This document shows, piece after piece, positions 8,594 to 16,791 of a stretch of DNA of 45,097 nt. The stretch spans positions 1-45,097 of the forward strand of contig DEIP01000117.1 of NCBI GenBank assembly GCA_002352605.1, given 5' to 3'. How positions within the stretch are numbered: position 1 is the first letter of the stretch; each line of letters opens with the position of its first letter. The notes under the pieces were generated by a model. That model saw nothing but the letters and a program-made list of their open reading frames with translations, was not told the DNA's origin and did not search any database. The DNA comes from Desulfobacteraceae bacterium UBA2771. Its GTDB lineage: Bacteria; Desulfobacterota; Desulfobacteria; Desulfobacterales; Desulfosarcinaceae. Both the position numbers and the translations under genes were made by a program.

Positions 8594-9301
8594 ATGACAC
8601 TGAGCAAGCTGGAAATTCAGCAGATGCTGCGCGAAATGAATGTCAAATTCGATGCGGATGAAACCCTTGAATCACTCAAACAGCGTTTGCAGCAGAAGAA
8701 CCATAGTTTGTGGCTCAATTCCGTGTCAGGAAAACGGATTGCTGCCGACGGAACTGAAAAAATAATAGTCAGAAAACGTAAAAAAGAGGCTTCGCCACAA
8801 GACCCGATGGCTGATTCACCACGCGTATCCGCTAAGCTCGACGAATCCGGTAAGCCCATCACACGGGGCGCGCCGGGCTACCCCCGCAAACCCGAATCTT
8901 CCTATCGACCCCAGCCGATCGAAAAGCCGGCACCTGGGAAGCCATGGAAGGCGTCGGCGGACGGCACCGTACCGTTCAACCGCAAAAAGAAAGTCTTCGA
9001 CTCCGTTTTACGGCGGGCCAGGATGTGTTGTGAATGCTGCGGTAACCCATCCGGCGAAGCAACTGGATCTACGGACCTGGAACCCTTTCACATCCTGCCG
9101 CTGTCCGCAGGTGGCGAGCACACCATCAAAAACGTAGTGGCCCTTTGCCCGGCCTGTATGGAGGGCATGGGAAACGACCCGGACCCCAAGGCAATCAAGG
9201 ATCTGAAACGCAAAACCCGCGCCAAGCTGTATGATTCTCTGCAGGTGGTCAGGAAAAAAAAGGTACATTCCCGGCGGAGAGATCCCATTCACCGGAAGTA
9301 G
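8594..9301 (+). CDS. Basic SAP-like / HNH-type zinc domain protein
   Basis: The start at 8594 is chosen because AAAGGA lies 5 nt upstream, giving 235 residues; in-frame codons further upstream lack an SD. The N-terminal ~37 residues (SKLEIQQMLREMNVKFDADE) resemble a SAP/HeH helical DNA-binding motif. A long basic, Pro-rich linker follows, then an HNH-like zinc fold: C-x2-C at about 146-149, His166 in LEPFHILPL, Asn180 and C-x2-C at 185-188. Canonical HNH proteins have His right after the last Cys; here it is Met189, so the nuclease may be inactive or use another geometry. The tail is strongly basic. Likely a nucleic-acid-binding protein of unknown role; linkage to uvrBC suggests, but does not show, DNA repair. 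It converges on parC. Confidence 0.7.
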   Translation: MTLSKLEIQQMLREMNVKFDADETLESLKQRLQQKNHSLWLNSVSGKRIAADGTEKIIVRKRKKEASPQDPMADSPRVSAKLDESGKPITRGAPGYPRKPESSYRPQPIEKPAPGKPWKASADGTVPFNRKKKVFDSVLRRARMCCECCGNPSGEATGSTDLEPFHILPLSAGGEHTIKNVVALCPACMEGMGNDPDPKAIKDLKRKTRAKLYDSLQVVRKKKVHSRRRDPIHRK

Positions 9302-9330
9302 GAACGATTCGTCCCCAATCCTTATTCAAT

Positions 9331-11616
9331 CTATGTCGGCATCAGTGACAGCGGTGTCTGTGCGGGTGGTTCGCTTCTCAAACGGTCCATATTTTGGAAC
9401 CCTCGAGGAAGCTTTTTTCCACGGCGACCACGCTCACCCGCATATTGGGCAAGGTTGCCGTAGGTTAGCTTGAAGAAGCGTTTGCCGGCGAAAATGGTCA
9501 GGGCGCCCTCCGACGGTACCAGGGTTAGATGAATTAACAATTCCTTGCGCTCCCTGGCACGCTTGGGGGGAATCTGGATAATCTTGTTGCCCTTTCCCTT
9601 GGCAAGGGCCGGCAGCTTATCGAGGGGGAAAACCAGCATGCGTCCCTCGCTGGTGACGGCCGCCAACAGATGATTGGAGGTGTCTTCCAGTAGGATGGGA
9701 GGCAGCGGTTGGGCTCCTTTTGGCAGTGAGAGTATCGCCTTGCCCTTGGTGTTGCGTGTCACCAGATCATCGAAACGGGTGATGAATCCGTATCCGGCAT
9801 CGCTGGCCATCAGCAGTCGTTGATTGGTCGGCGCCATGATCACGGCGGTGAAGGTGGCGCCGGGCGGCAGAACAAAACGACCGGTGAGTGGCTCGCCGTA
9901 TCCCCGGGCCGACGGCAGGGTGTGGGCCGACAGGCTGTACGTCCGTCCGGTGGCATCCAGAAAAACCACCGGCTGATTGCTCTTGCCCCGGGTGGCGTCC
10001 AGATAACGGTCGCCCGGTCGGTAGGTGGCCTCGCCGGGATCGATCTCGTGGCCCTTGGCGGCCCGCACCCAGCTGTTGGCCGACAGAATCACAGTTATCG
10101 GTTCAACCGGAGCCATCTGCTCTTCGGAAATGGCCTGGGCTTCCCCGCGCCGGACGATAGCGGTTCGCCGGTCGTCGCCGTGGACCTTGGCATCCGCGCG
10201 AAGCTCTTTTTTTATCAGGGTCTTGAGACGGGCCGGCGATCCCAGGGTCCTCTCCAGCAACTGCCGTTCCTTGTCCAGATCCTGCTGTTCAGACCGGATT
10301 TTCATCTCCTCCAGTCTGGCCAGGTGGCGCAGGCGCAGCTGAAGGATGGCCTCGGCCTGTGTATCGGAAAGATCGAAGCGTGCCATCAGCACCGGCTTGG
10401 GTTTATCCTCGGTGCGGATGATCTGGATGACTTCGTCGATATTCAGATAGGCCACCAGCAGGCCGTCTAAGATGTGAAGGCGGCCCATTATTTTATCGAG
10501 ACGGTATTCCAAACGATCCTTGACCGTTTTGGTGCGAAAGGAGATCCACTCCTTGAGCAGTTCGACCATCCCCTTCACACCGGGTTTCCTGTCCAATCCG
10601 ATGATGTTCATGTTAACCCGGAAGGTTTTTTCCAACTCTGTGGTGGCGAACAGGTGTGCCATCAGGGCATCCCTGTCCACTCGGTTGGATCGGGGCACGA
10701 TGACGAGGCGGATAGGGTCTTCATGGTCCGATTCATCTCTTAGATCCGCCACCATGGGCAACTTCTTCTTGTTCATCTGGGCGGCGATCTGCTCCAGCAC
10801 CTTGGCCGGCGACACCTGGTGGGGTAGGGCGTTGATAACGATGTCACCATTTTCCAACTCGAAGGTGGCCCGCATTCGGATGATGCCTTTCCCCGTTCGA
10901 TAGATGGCTGCGATTTCCGGTTTTGGGGTGATGATCTCGGCACCACCCGGGTAATCGGGGCCCTGGATGTAGTTGCACAATGCCTCGACCTCGGCACCGG
11001 GGGTATCGATCAGATGAATGCAGGCATCGACCACCTCCTTGATGTTGTGGGGTGGGATGTCCGTGGCCATGCCCACGGCGATTCCGGTGGTGCCGTTGAG
11101 CAGGATGTTGGGAAGCCGGGCCGGTAGCACCCGCGGTTCCTTGAGCGTGCCGTCGAAATTGGGCACCCACTGCACGGTTCCCATGCTGATTTCAGCGAGC
11201 AGCACGTCGGCATAAGCCGAGAGCCGGGATTCGGTATAGCGCATGGCGGCAAAGGATTTGGGGTCGTCAGGCGCCCCCCAGTTGCCCTGTCCGTCAACCA
11301 GTGGGTAGCGGTAGGAGAAGGGTTGGGCCATGAGTACCATGGCTTCGTAACAGGCGGTGTCCCCGTGGGGATGAAATTTACCGAGTACATCACCGACGGT
11401 ACGGGCGGATTTTTTGTATTTGGATGCCGCTTTGAGGCCCAGTTCGCTCATGGCGTAGACGATGCGACGCTGTACCGGCTTGAGTCCGTCGCCGATGTGG
11501 GGCAGGGCGCGGTCCATGATCACGTACATGGCGTAGTCGAGATAAGCCTGCCGAGAAAATTGCTGCAGTGGCATGCGTTCGGTGCCTTCGATGATGGTGG
11601 GCGCGAAAGAGGTCAT
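9331..11616 (-). CDS. parC: DNA topoisomerase IV subunit A (ParC type)
   Basis: Breakage-reunion subunit of the type IIA topoisomerase that decatenates sister chromosomes. The 761-residue protein has the winged-helix/tower core with the quinolone-region motif GKFHPHGDTACYEAM (Thr at the position equal to E. coli ParC Ser80) and the active-site Tyr in AAMRYTESRLS. WVPNFDGTLKEPRVLPARLP and LLNGTTGIAVGMATDIPPHN follow. These blocks are very close to the gammaproteobacterial ParC rather than GyrA. The C-terminal part is a ParC-style pinwheel domain without a clear GyrA box. It lies 157 nt downstream of parE in the same direction. Confidence 0.95.
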   Translation of the reverse strand: MTSFAPTIIEGTERMPLQQFSRQAYLDYAMYVIMDRALPHIGDGLKPVQRRIVYAMSELGLKAASKYKKSARTVGDVLGKFHPHGDTACYEAMVLMAQPFSYRYPLVDGQGNWGAPDDPKSFAAMRYTESRLSAYADVLLAEISMGTVQWVPNFDGTLKEPRVLPARLPNILLNGTTGIAVGMATDIPPHNIKEVVDACIHLIDTPGAEVEALCNYIQGPDYPGGAEIITPKPEIAAIYRTGKGIIRMRATFELENGDIVINALPHQVSPAKVLEQIAAQMNKKKLPMVADLRDESDHEDPIRLVIVPRSNRVDRDALMAHLFATTELEKTFRVNMNIIGLDRKPGVKGMVELLKEWISFRTKTVKDRLEYRLDKIMGRLHILDGLLVAYLNIDEVIQIIRTEDKPKPVLMARFDLSDTQAEAILQLRLRHLARLEEMKIRSEQQDLDKERQLLERTLGSPARLKTLIKKELRADAKVHGDDRRTAIVRRGEAQAISEEQMAPVEPITVILSANSWVRAAKGHEIDPGEATYRPGDRYLDATRGKSNQPVVFLDATGRTYSLSAHTLPSARGYGEPLTGRFVLPPGATFTAVIMAPTNQRLLMASDAGYGFITRFDDLVTRNTKGKAILSLPKGAQPLPPILLEDTSNHLLAAVTSEGRMLVFPLDKLPALAKGKGNKIIQIPPKRARERKELLIHLTLVPSEGALTIFAGKRFFKLTYGNLAQYAGERGRRGKKLPRGFQNMDRLRSEPPAQTPLSLMPT

Positions 11617-11773
11617 GTTTACTTAGCTTTCAGATTGTTATATTGTAATGGCTTACATAATACTTCATAAAGGATACAAGGGGTTAAGTGATTGTTTTCC
11701 AAAGATCGTATCGAGGCCTCAAGCATCCGTTCCACGCCGAGCCTTTGAATCCAGCCTCCCTCGAATCCTTTTC

Positions 11774-13699
11774 TTAATCCACCTCCGCCAAATCACCGCT
11801 CGCTTCGATCCACCGTCGGCGATCGGCGGCTCGTTTTTTTCCCAGTAGCATGTCCAGGGTGGCAAACGTCGCCTCGTCCTCGTCTACGGTCAATTGAACC
11901 AGCCGGCGGGTGTCCGCGGCCATGGTGGTTTCACGCAGCTGCATGGGGTTCATCTCACCCAGCCCCTTGAATCGCTGGACATTAATTTTAGCGCCGGCCT
12001 TTTTAACCTCCATGCGCCGGATAATGGCGTTTTTTTCCGCTTCATCAAGGGCGTAATGTACCGTCTTGGCCATGTCGATGCGATAGAGGGGGGGCATGGC
12101 CACGAATACATGACCGGCTTTTACCAGCGGGGTAAAGTGCTGCAGGAACAGGGCGCATAACAGTGTGGCGATGTGCAGGCCGTCGGAGTCCGCATCGGCG
12201 AGGATACAGACTTTTTCGTAGCGCAGCCCATTGAGATGTTGTGACCCCGGGTCCACGCCGATGGCCACGGAAATGTCGTGAACTTCCCTTGATCCCAGAA
12301 TCTGTGTCGAATCCACTTCCCAGGTGTTGAGAATCTTTCCCCTAAGGGGCATGACTGCCTGGATCTGTCGGTCCCTGGCTTGTTTGGCCGATCCGCCGGC
12401 CGAGTCGCCCTCCACGAGGAATAGCTCACTTCGTGCCGGGTCCTGACTGACGCAGTCGGCCAGCTTGCCGGGCAGGGCGGGACCGGCGATCACTTTTTTT
12501 CGAATGATTTTCTTGCCTGCCTTAAGGCGGTTGCGGGCGCTCTCGATGGCCATTTCCGCCAAGCGTTCTCCGGTTTTGGTGTGGTGATTCAACCAAAGGC
12601 TGAAGGCGTCCTTGACCACGCCGTTGACAAAGGATGCACATTGGCGCGAGGAGAGGCGCTCCTTGGTCTGCCCGGAAAACTGGGGATCGGTCATCTTGGC
12701 CGACAGCACATAGGAGCAGCGCTCCCAGATGTCGTCCGGGGCCAGCTTGATGCCCCGGGGAATCAGCTTGCGGAACTCGCAAAATTCGCGGATGGCAGCC
12801 AGCAGACCAGAGCGGAACCCGTTGACATGGGTGCCGCCCTGGGGCGTGGGGATCAGGTTGACGTAGCTTTCCGTAATGGCCTCGCCGCCTTCGGGATGCC
12901 ACACCACAGCCCATGATACGGCCTCACCAATGCCATCCAGCTTGCCCACGAAGGGTTCGTCGGGGACCAGCTCGCAACCCTGCAGCCCGTCGGCCAGGTA
13001 GGCTTTAAGGCCGTCTGCATAGTACCATTGCTCTTTTTCGCCGGTGGTTTCATCCGTGAACGTTACCGTCAGGCCCGGGCACAACACGGCCTTGGCCCGC
13101 AAGTTGTGACGCAGCCGCCTGGTGGAAAACTTGATTGTGTCGAAATAGGTGGCATTGGGCCAGAAGCGGATAAAGGTCCCGGTGTTGCGTTGGCCTACCA
13201 CACCGGTGACTTCAAGGGCCTGCTGCCTGTGTCCGTCGGCGAACCAGATAAAGTGTTTTTTACTGTCCCGTTTGATCTCCACTTCCAGGCGGGATGACAG
13301 GGCGTTGACCACCGACACCCCCACGCCGTGGAGCCCGCCGGAAAACTGGTAGTCCTTGTTGGAAAACTTGGCCCCGGCATGCAGTTTGAGCAGAATCACC
13401 TCCACACCGGTGATGCCTTCCGCGGGGTGGATGTCCGTTGGCATGCCGCGTCCGTTGTCAGCCGCGCTCAAGGATCCGTCCGTATGCAAAATCACGTTGA
13501 TACGGTCGGCATAACCGGCGATGGCCTCGTCCACACCGTTGTCGATCACCTCCTGGGCCAGGTGGTTGGGTCGCTGGGTGTCGGTATACATGCCCGGCCG
13601 CCGCCGTACCGGATCAAGCCCTTTGAGTACCTCTAAGGAAGCGGCGTTATAGTCCCGATTGGGCGAGCCGTTTTTGTTGAAAAGTGTGTTTGTTTTGAT
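11774..13699 (-). CDS. parE: DNA topoisomerase IV subunit B (ParE type), apparent ATC start
   Basis: ATPase subunit partnering ParC. GHKL motifs include AQEVIDNGVDEAIAG, DNGRGMP and GLHGVGVSVVNALS; the TOPRIM part has LFLVEGDSAGGSAKQARDR and DADSDG. The first in-frame ATG (13591) would give 605 residues and cut off a conserved N-terminal segment whose codons are clearly present upstream (SLEVLKGLDPVRRRPGMYTD). That segment extends to an ATC at 13697-13699, exactly 7 nt after GGAGG. No ATG, GTG, TTG or CTG occurs in frame between the upstream TAA and 13591. The best model is 641 residues starting at ATC, as for ParE of this kind; a sequencing error or a mutated start are alternatives. Topoisomerase identity is certain. 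Confidence 0.93.
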   Translation of the reverse strand: MKTNTLFNKNGSPNRDYNAASLEVLKGLDPVRRRPGMYTDTQRPNHLAQEVIDNGVDEAIAGYADRINVILHTDGSLSAADNGRGMPTDIHPAEGITGVEVILLKLHAGAKFSNKDYQFSGGLHGVGVSVVNALSSRLEVEIKRDSKKHFIWFADGHRQQALEVTGVVGQRNTGTFIRFWPNATYFDTIKFSTRRLRHNLRAKAVLCPGLTVTFTDETTGEKEQWYYADGLKAYLADGLQGCELVPDEPFVGKLDGIGEAVSWAVVWHPEGGEAITESYVNLIPTPQGGTHVNGFRSGLLAAIREFCEFRKLIPRGIKLAPDDIWERCSYVLSAKMTDPQFSGQTKERLSSRQCASFVNGVVKDAFSLWLNHHTKTGERLAEMAIESARNRLKAGKKIIRKKVIAGPALPGKLADCVSQDPARSELFLVEGDSAGGSAKQARDRQIQAVMPLRGKILNTWEVDSTQILGSREVHDISVAIGVDPGSQHLNGLRYEKVCILADADSDGLHIATLLCALFLQHFTPLVKAGHVFVAMPPLYRIDMAKTVHYALDEAEKNAIIRRMEVKKAGAKINVQRFKGLGEMNPMQLRETTMAADTRRLVQLTVDEDEATFATLDMLLGKKRAADRRRWIEASGDLAEVD

Positions 13700-13841
13700 G
13701 GGGATACCTCCGGGAAACGATACTTATAAAACTTATTCTTTCAAGCCCCGTCGTATGAAGGGGCGGCGGCGCTGAATCCCTAAATCCCCGCCACCCCTGT
13801 ATCTCCGGGTAAAGGAACCCGGGCGGAAACCGGTCGAAAAA

Positions 13842-14045
13842 CTAGTCGATCCCTTTATGATGGATATCGGTTAAAAAATCAATATTGTATGTTGCGGTGC
13901 CGCGGGTTGCACCGATTTTCCCTGCAGAGATCCCATCCAATCGAACCATCGCGATCATCAGCGCATACCCCGGTACAAAAAACGTCATCTCTTGGTTCAT
14001 CACCGTAAAAAGTTGAGTTTCAATCTCTTTGATAGGGCATGACAA
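13842..14045 (-). CDS. Doubtful small ORF between scpB and parE
   Basis: A 67-codon open frame in the 390-nt gap, starting at TTG 14045 with no obvious SD; internal ATG codons are possible starts. The translation has a hydrophobic middle (FFVPGYALMIAMVRLDG) and an ending IDFLTDIHHKGID. I recognise no family. It may be a small real gene, a decayed gene end, or chance. Confidence 0.25.
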   Translation of the reverse strand: MSCPIKEIETQLFTVMNQEMTFFVPGYALMIAMVRLDGISAGKIGATRGTATYNIDFLTDIHHKGID

Positions 14046-14089
14046 TGCATGATTTCATGCCCGTCCCTATTTTTCCAAAACAGGATGCG

Positions 14090-14740
14090 TTACTCGGTAG
14101 GGGAATCTGTTGACCGTGGCGGTTCCGCTTCATTTTCGGGAACCGCGGGAATCGTTTCGGCTTCCGGGTGTTGGTTTTCTGATTGATCCTCAACCGCCGG
14201 CTCTTCCTCCAGCCGCGATTGGCTGAGTTCTTCGATCTCTTTCGGGGTAGGTAGGTCTTTGAGGTCCTTCAATTCAAACACTTCGAGGAAATGTTTGGTG
14301 GTGGCGTAGATCAGGGGGCGTCCGGGGATCTCCTTGCGACCCAGCACGCGGACCAGTTTGCGTTCCATGAGCATGCGCAGGACGCCACCGCTGTCCACGC
14401 CGCGGATGTGTTCGATGTCGCTGCGGATGATTGGCTGGTTGTAAGCGACGATCGCCAGGGTTTCCAGGGCAGCCTTGCTCAGGCGAGGGGCGTTGGGACG
14501 GATCAGGCGCTTGATCCATTCGTTGTAGCGCCCCTGGGTGCGGAACTGGTAGCCGCCGGCCACCTGTTTCAGCAGGAATCCACCGTCGCGTTGATCATAT
14601 TCCGCCATCAGCTTCTCGATGGCAGCTTTTATCGCAGGGCTTTCCTCGCCTTGGAGGATGCCTTTCAGCTGATCCATCGTCAGCGGTGTTTCCGAGACGA
14701 ACAGCAGGCTTTCGATGATGTATTTGAGGTTTTCTGGCAT
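14090..14740 (-). CDS. scpB: Segregation and condensation protein B
   Basis: Winged-helix kleisin-binding subunit of the SMC-ScpAB condensin. The 216-residue protein starts ENLKYIIESLLFVSETPLTM and has the diagnostic LSKAALETLAIVAYNQPI, then R-x-D-I-E-x-I-R-G-V and GRKEIPGRPLIYATT. The C-terminal ~35 residues are an acidic/Pro-rich tail of low complexity. Its ATG begins immediately after the scpA stop codon (no spacing), so translation is coupled and the two are made together. It acts on the chromosome near origins with SMC and ScpA. Confidence 0.96.
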   Translation of the reverse strand: MPENLKYIIESLLFVSETPLTMDQLKGILQGEESPAIKAAIEKLMAEYDQRDGGFLLKQVAGGYQFRTQGRYNEWIKRLIRPNAPRLSKAALETLAIVAYNQPIIRSDIEHIRGVDSGGVLRMLMERKLVRVLGRKEIPGRPLIYATTKHFLEVFELKDLKDLPTPKEIEELSQSRLEEEPAVEDQSENQHPEAETIPAVPENEAEPPRSTDSPTE

Positions 14741-15499
14741 CTATCGATAAAATATCCGAATAATACCTGTTGGAACATGTTGGGCGATGTGGATCAGGCC
14801 TAGCTTGGCCATTTCCAGGATGGCCAGGAAGGTGACGATGATGTCGGAACGCGCGTGGCCATCGGCAAACAATTCGTCAAAAGTCATGGATTCATGGACT
14901 TCCATCAGGTCCGTCAACTGCGTGATGCGTTCCTGGACCGATACCCGATCTCTGGACAGATCGACCCGATGGCCTGGGGTCACCTTGTCCAGAATGTTCT
15001 GAAATGCATCGATCAGCTCGAACAAGCCGATGCGGACCAATTGGTCATCTTCCACACCACCCAGAATGTCGGCGTCCGGCTTTCGGGTAAAGGTATTTTC
15101 ACCCAAGAGGTTACGTTCCGCCAACTGATCGGCGGCCGATTTGATCCGAAGATACTCCAGCAGCGGCTGAGTGATCTCCAGCCTGGGGTCCGCTTCCGCT
15201 TCCTCGCCGGTCTGTACCGGCAACAGCATCCTGGATTTGATATGGGTCAGGGTGGATGCCAGCAGGACAAAATCACCGGCAAAGTCGATGTTCATCTGCT
15301 TCATCCATTCCAGGTATTCCAGGTATTGAACGGTAATTTGGGAGATGGGGATATCGTAAATATCCACTTCTGCTTTTTTGATCAGATGAACAAGAAGGTC
15401 CATGGGGCCTTCGAAGACATCCTGGAGTTTGACTCGATAACGACCGGTGGCGGTTGCATCCGGTTCGGTATCCATCTGGTTGTCCATCAGCAGGGGCAT
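14741..15499 (-). CDS. scpA: Segregation and condensation protein A (kleisin)
   Basis: Kleisin that bridges the SMC heads. The N-terminal head-binding region has LQDVFEGPMDLLVHLIKKAE and VDIYDIPISQITVQYLEYLE, followed by FVLLASTLTHIKSRMLLP, all diagnostic. The C-terminal winged helix (VTFLAILEMAKLGLIHI) is intact. At 252 residues the length is normal. Start ATG 15499 is kept, though Met codons at residues 5 and 9 are possible. Linked directly to scpB and 35 nt downstream of trpS. Confidence 0.95.
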   Translation of the reverse strand: MPLLMDNQMDTEPDATATGRYRVKLQDVFEGPMDLLVHLIKKAEVDIYDIPISQITVQYLEYLEWMKQMNIDFAGDFVLLASTLTHIKSRMLLPVQTGEEAEADPRLEITQPLLEYLRIKSAADQLAERNLLGENTFTRKPDADILGGVEDDQLVRIGLFELIDAFQNILDKVTPGHRVDLSRDRVSVQERITQLTDLMEVHESMTFDELFADGHARSDIIVTFLAILEMAKLGLIHIAQHVPTGIIRIFYR

Positions 15500-15534
15500 T
15501 GGTGTGTCAGGCCCTTAAGGTTCATTACTAATTA

Positions 15535-16527
15535 CTAATCCTTGATCCGGATCGCCGACCTGACCTGATCCATGGTTTCCTTGGCCACGTTTCTGGCTTT
15601 TTCGCTGCCGTCGAGAATGATCTTTTTGACCAGCTCGGGTTTGGCCTTGAAGTAGGCCCGCCGTTCGTGGAGCGGTTCCATGGCCTTGATCAGGTTTTCA
15701 GCCATGACCTTCTTGCACGCCACACATCCGATCTGCGCGTTTCGGCACTGGGGGGCGATGGCTTCCCATGTCTTTTTGTCGGAATATATTTTGTGAAATT
15801 CGAACACATTACAGATGTCCGGGTTGCCTGGGTCGGATTTTCGCATGCGCTGGGGGTCGGTGACCATCCGGGAAACTTTTTTGGCGATCTCGTCCGGGTT
15901 GTCGGAAAGGTAGATGGCATTGTTGTAGGACTTGCTCATTTTTCGCCGGTCCAGACCCAAAATTTTGGAGGTTTTGGTCAGGACGGCCTCCGGTTCCGGA
16001 AAAATATTACCATAAAGGAAATTGAACCGCCGAGCGATCTCCCGGGTAATTTCCACGTGGGGCACCTGGTCGATACCCACCGGCACGCCATCGGCCTTGT
16101 ACATGATGATGTCCGCCGCCTGGAGGACCGGATATCCCAAAAACCCGAAGGTGGATAGATCCTTGTTGTTGATCTGGACGATCTGATCTTTGTAGGTGGG
16201 GTTGCGCTCCAACCATGGCACCGGGGTGATCATGGAAAGAAACATGAACAGTTCGGCATGCTCGGGAACCAGGGATTGAACGAACAGGGTACTCTTTTGC
16301 GGATCGAGACCGGCGCTGAGCCAATCGATTATCATCTCGTCCACAAAACCGGTGATCGCACCAGGGTCCTCATAGTCGCTGGTCAGGGCATGCCAGTCGG
16401 CAATAAAGAAAAAACAGTCATATTTGTCCTGCATCCCGACCCAGTTAGCCAGGGCGCCGTGCAGGTTGCCCAGATGAAGTGGGCCGGTAGGCCGCATACC
16501 ACTCAAAATCCGCTTCTTGGAACTCAT
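15535..16527 (-). CDS. trpS: Tryptophanyl-tRNA synthetase, iron-sulfur-type cysteine motif
   Basis: Class I synthetase charging tRNA-Trp, 330 residues. The HIGH-type signature is in TGPLHLGNLHGAL (about 14-26), and the KMSKS loop is RKMSKSYNN (about 195-203). The C-terminal anticodon-binding part carries Cys239, Cys261, Cys268 and Cys271 (C-x21-C-x6-C-x2-C). That pattern is almost the one that holds a [4Fe-4S] cluster in Thermotoga maritima TrpRS (C-x22-C-x6-C-x2-C) and is absent from most bacterial TrpRS. A cluster near the anticodon site is therefore likely and suits an anaerobe. It is flanked upstream by a 264-nt gap with no clear regulatory element (no T-box seen) and downstream by scpA. 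Confidence 0.96.
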   Translation of the reverse strand: MSSKKRILSGMRPTGPLHLGNLHGALANWVGMQDKYDCFFFIADWHALTSDYEDPGAITGFVDEMIIDWLSAGLDPQKSTLFVQSLVPEHAELFMFLSMITPVPWLERNPTYKDQIVQINNKDLSTFGFLGYPVLQAADIIMYKADGVPVGIDQVPHVEITREIARRFNFLYGNIFPEPEAVLTKTSKILGLDRRKMSKSYNNAIYLSDNPDEIAKKVSRMVTDPQRMRKSDPGNPDICNVFEFHKIYSDKKTWEAIAPQCRNAQIGCVACKKVMAENLIKAMEPLHERRAYFKAKPELVKKIILDGSEKARNVAKETMDQVRSAIRIKD

Positions 16528-16791
16528 GGACGCATCTCCTGCTTATTTGTGCCTAAAGTGAGTGTTTCAAATGCTGGGGATGTCAATTCGGCACGATTTC
16601 AAATGAATTATAGCTGGTTGCACACCCAGTATTAGAAACCCGATATAATAAACAGAAGACGGCATGCAATCAAGAAAAAAACTCATGGACAGATGAAAAC
16701 TCGTGAATCGACAGCCCGCCGAAGCGGATTGCTAACCAATGGGTTATGCCGTGGCAGTCCGTGCAAAAACCTTAACCCGGATGTAGAATCA

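Noticed and set aside
13805..13822. Perfect 6-bp inverted repeat CCGGGT-N6-ACCCGG as a terminator
   Set aside because: Short stem with no T-run on either strand; left unassigned.
16528..16791. T-box or other tRNA-sensing leader for trpS
   Set aside because: No T-box bulge sequence, specifier loop or terminator/antiterminator pair could be found.
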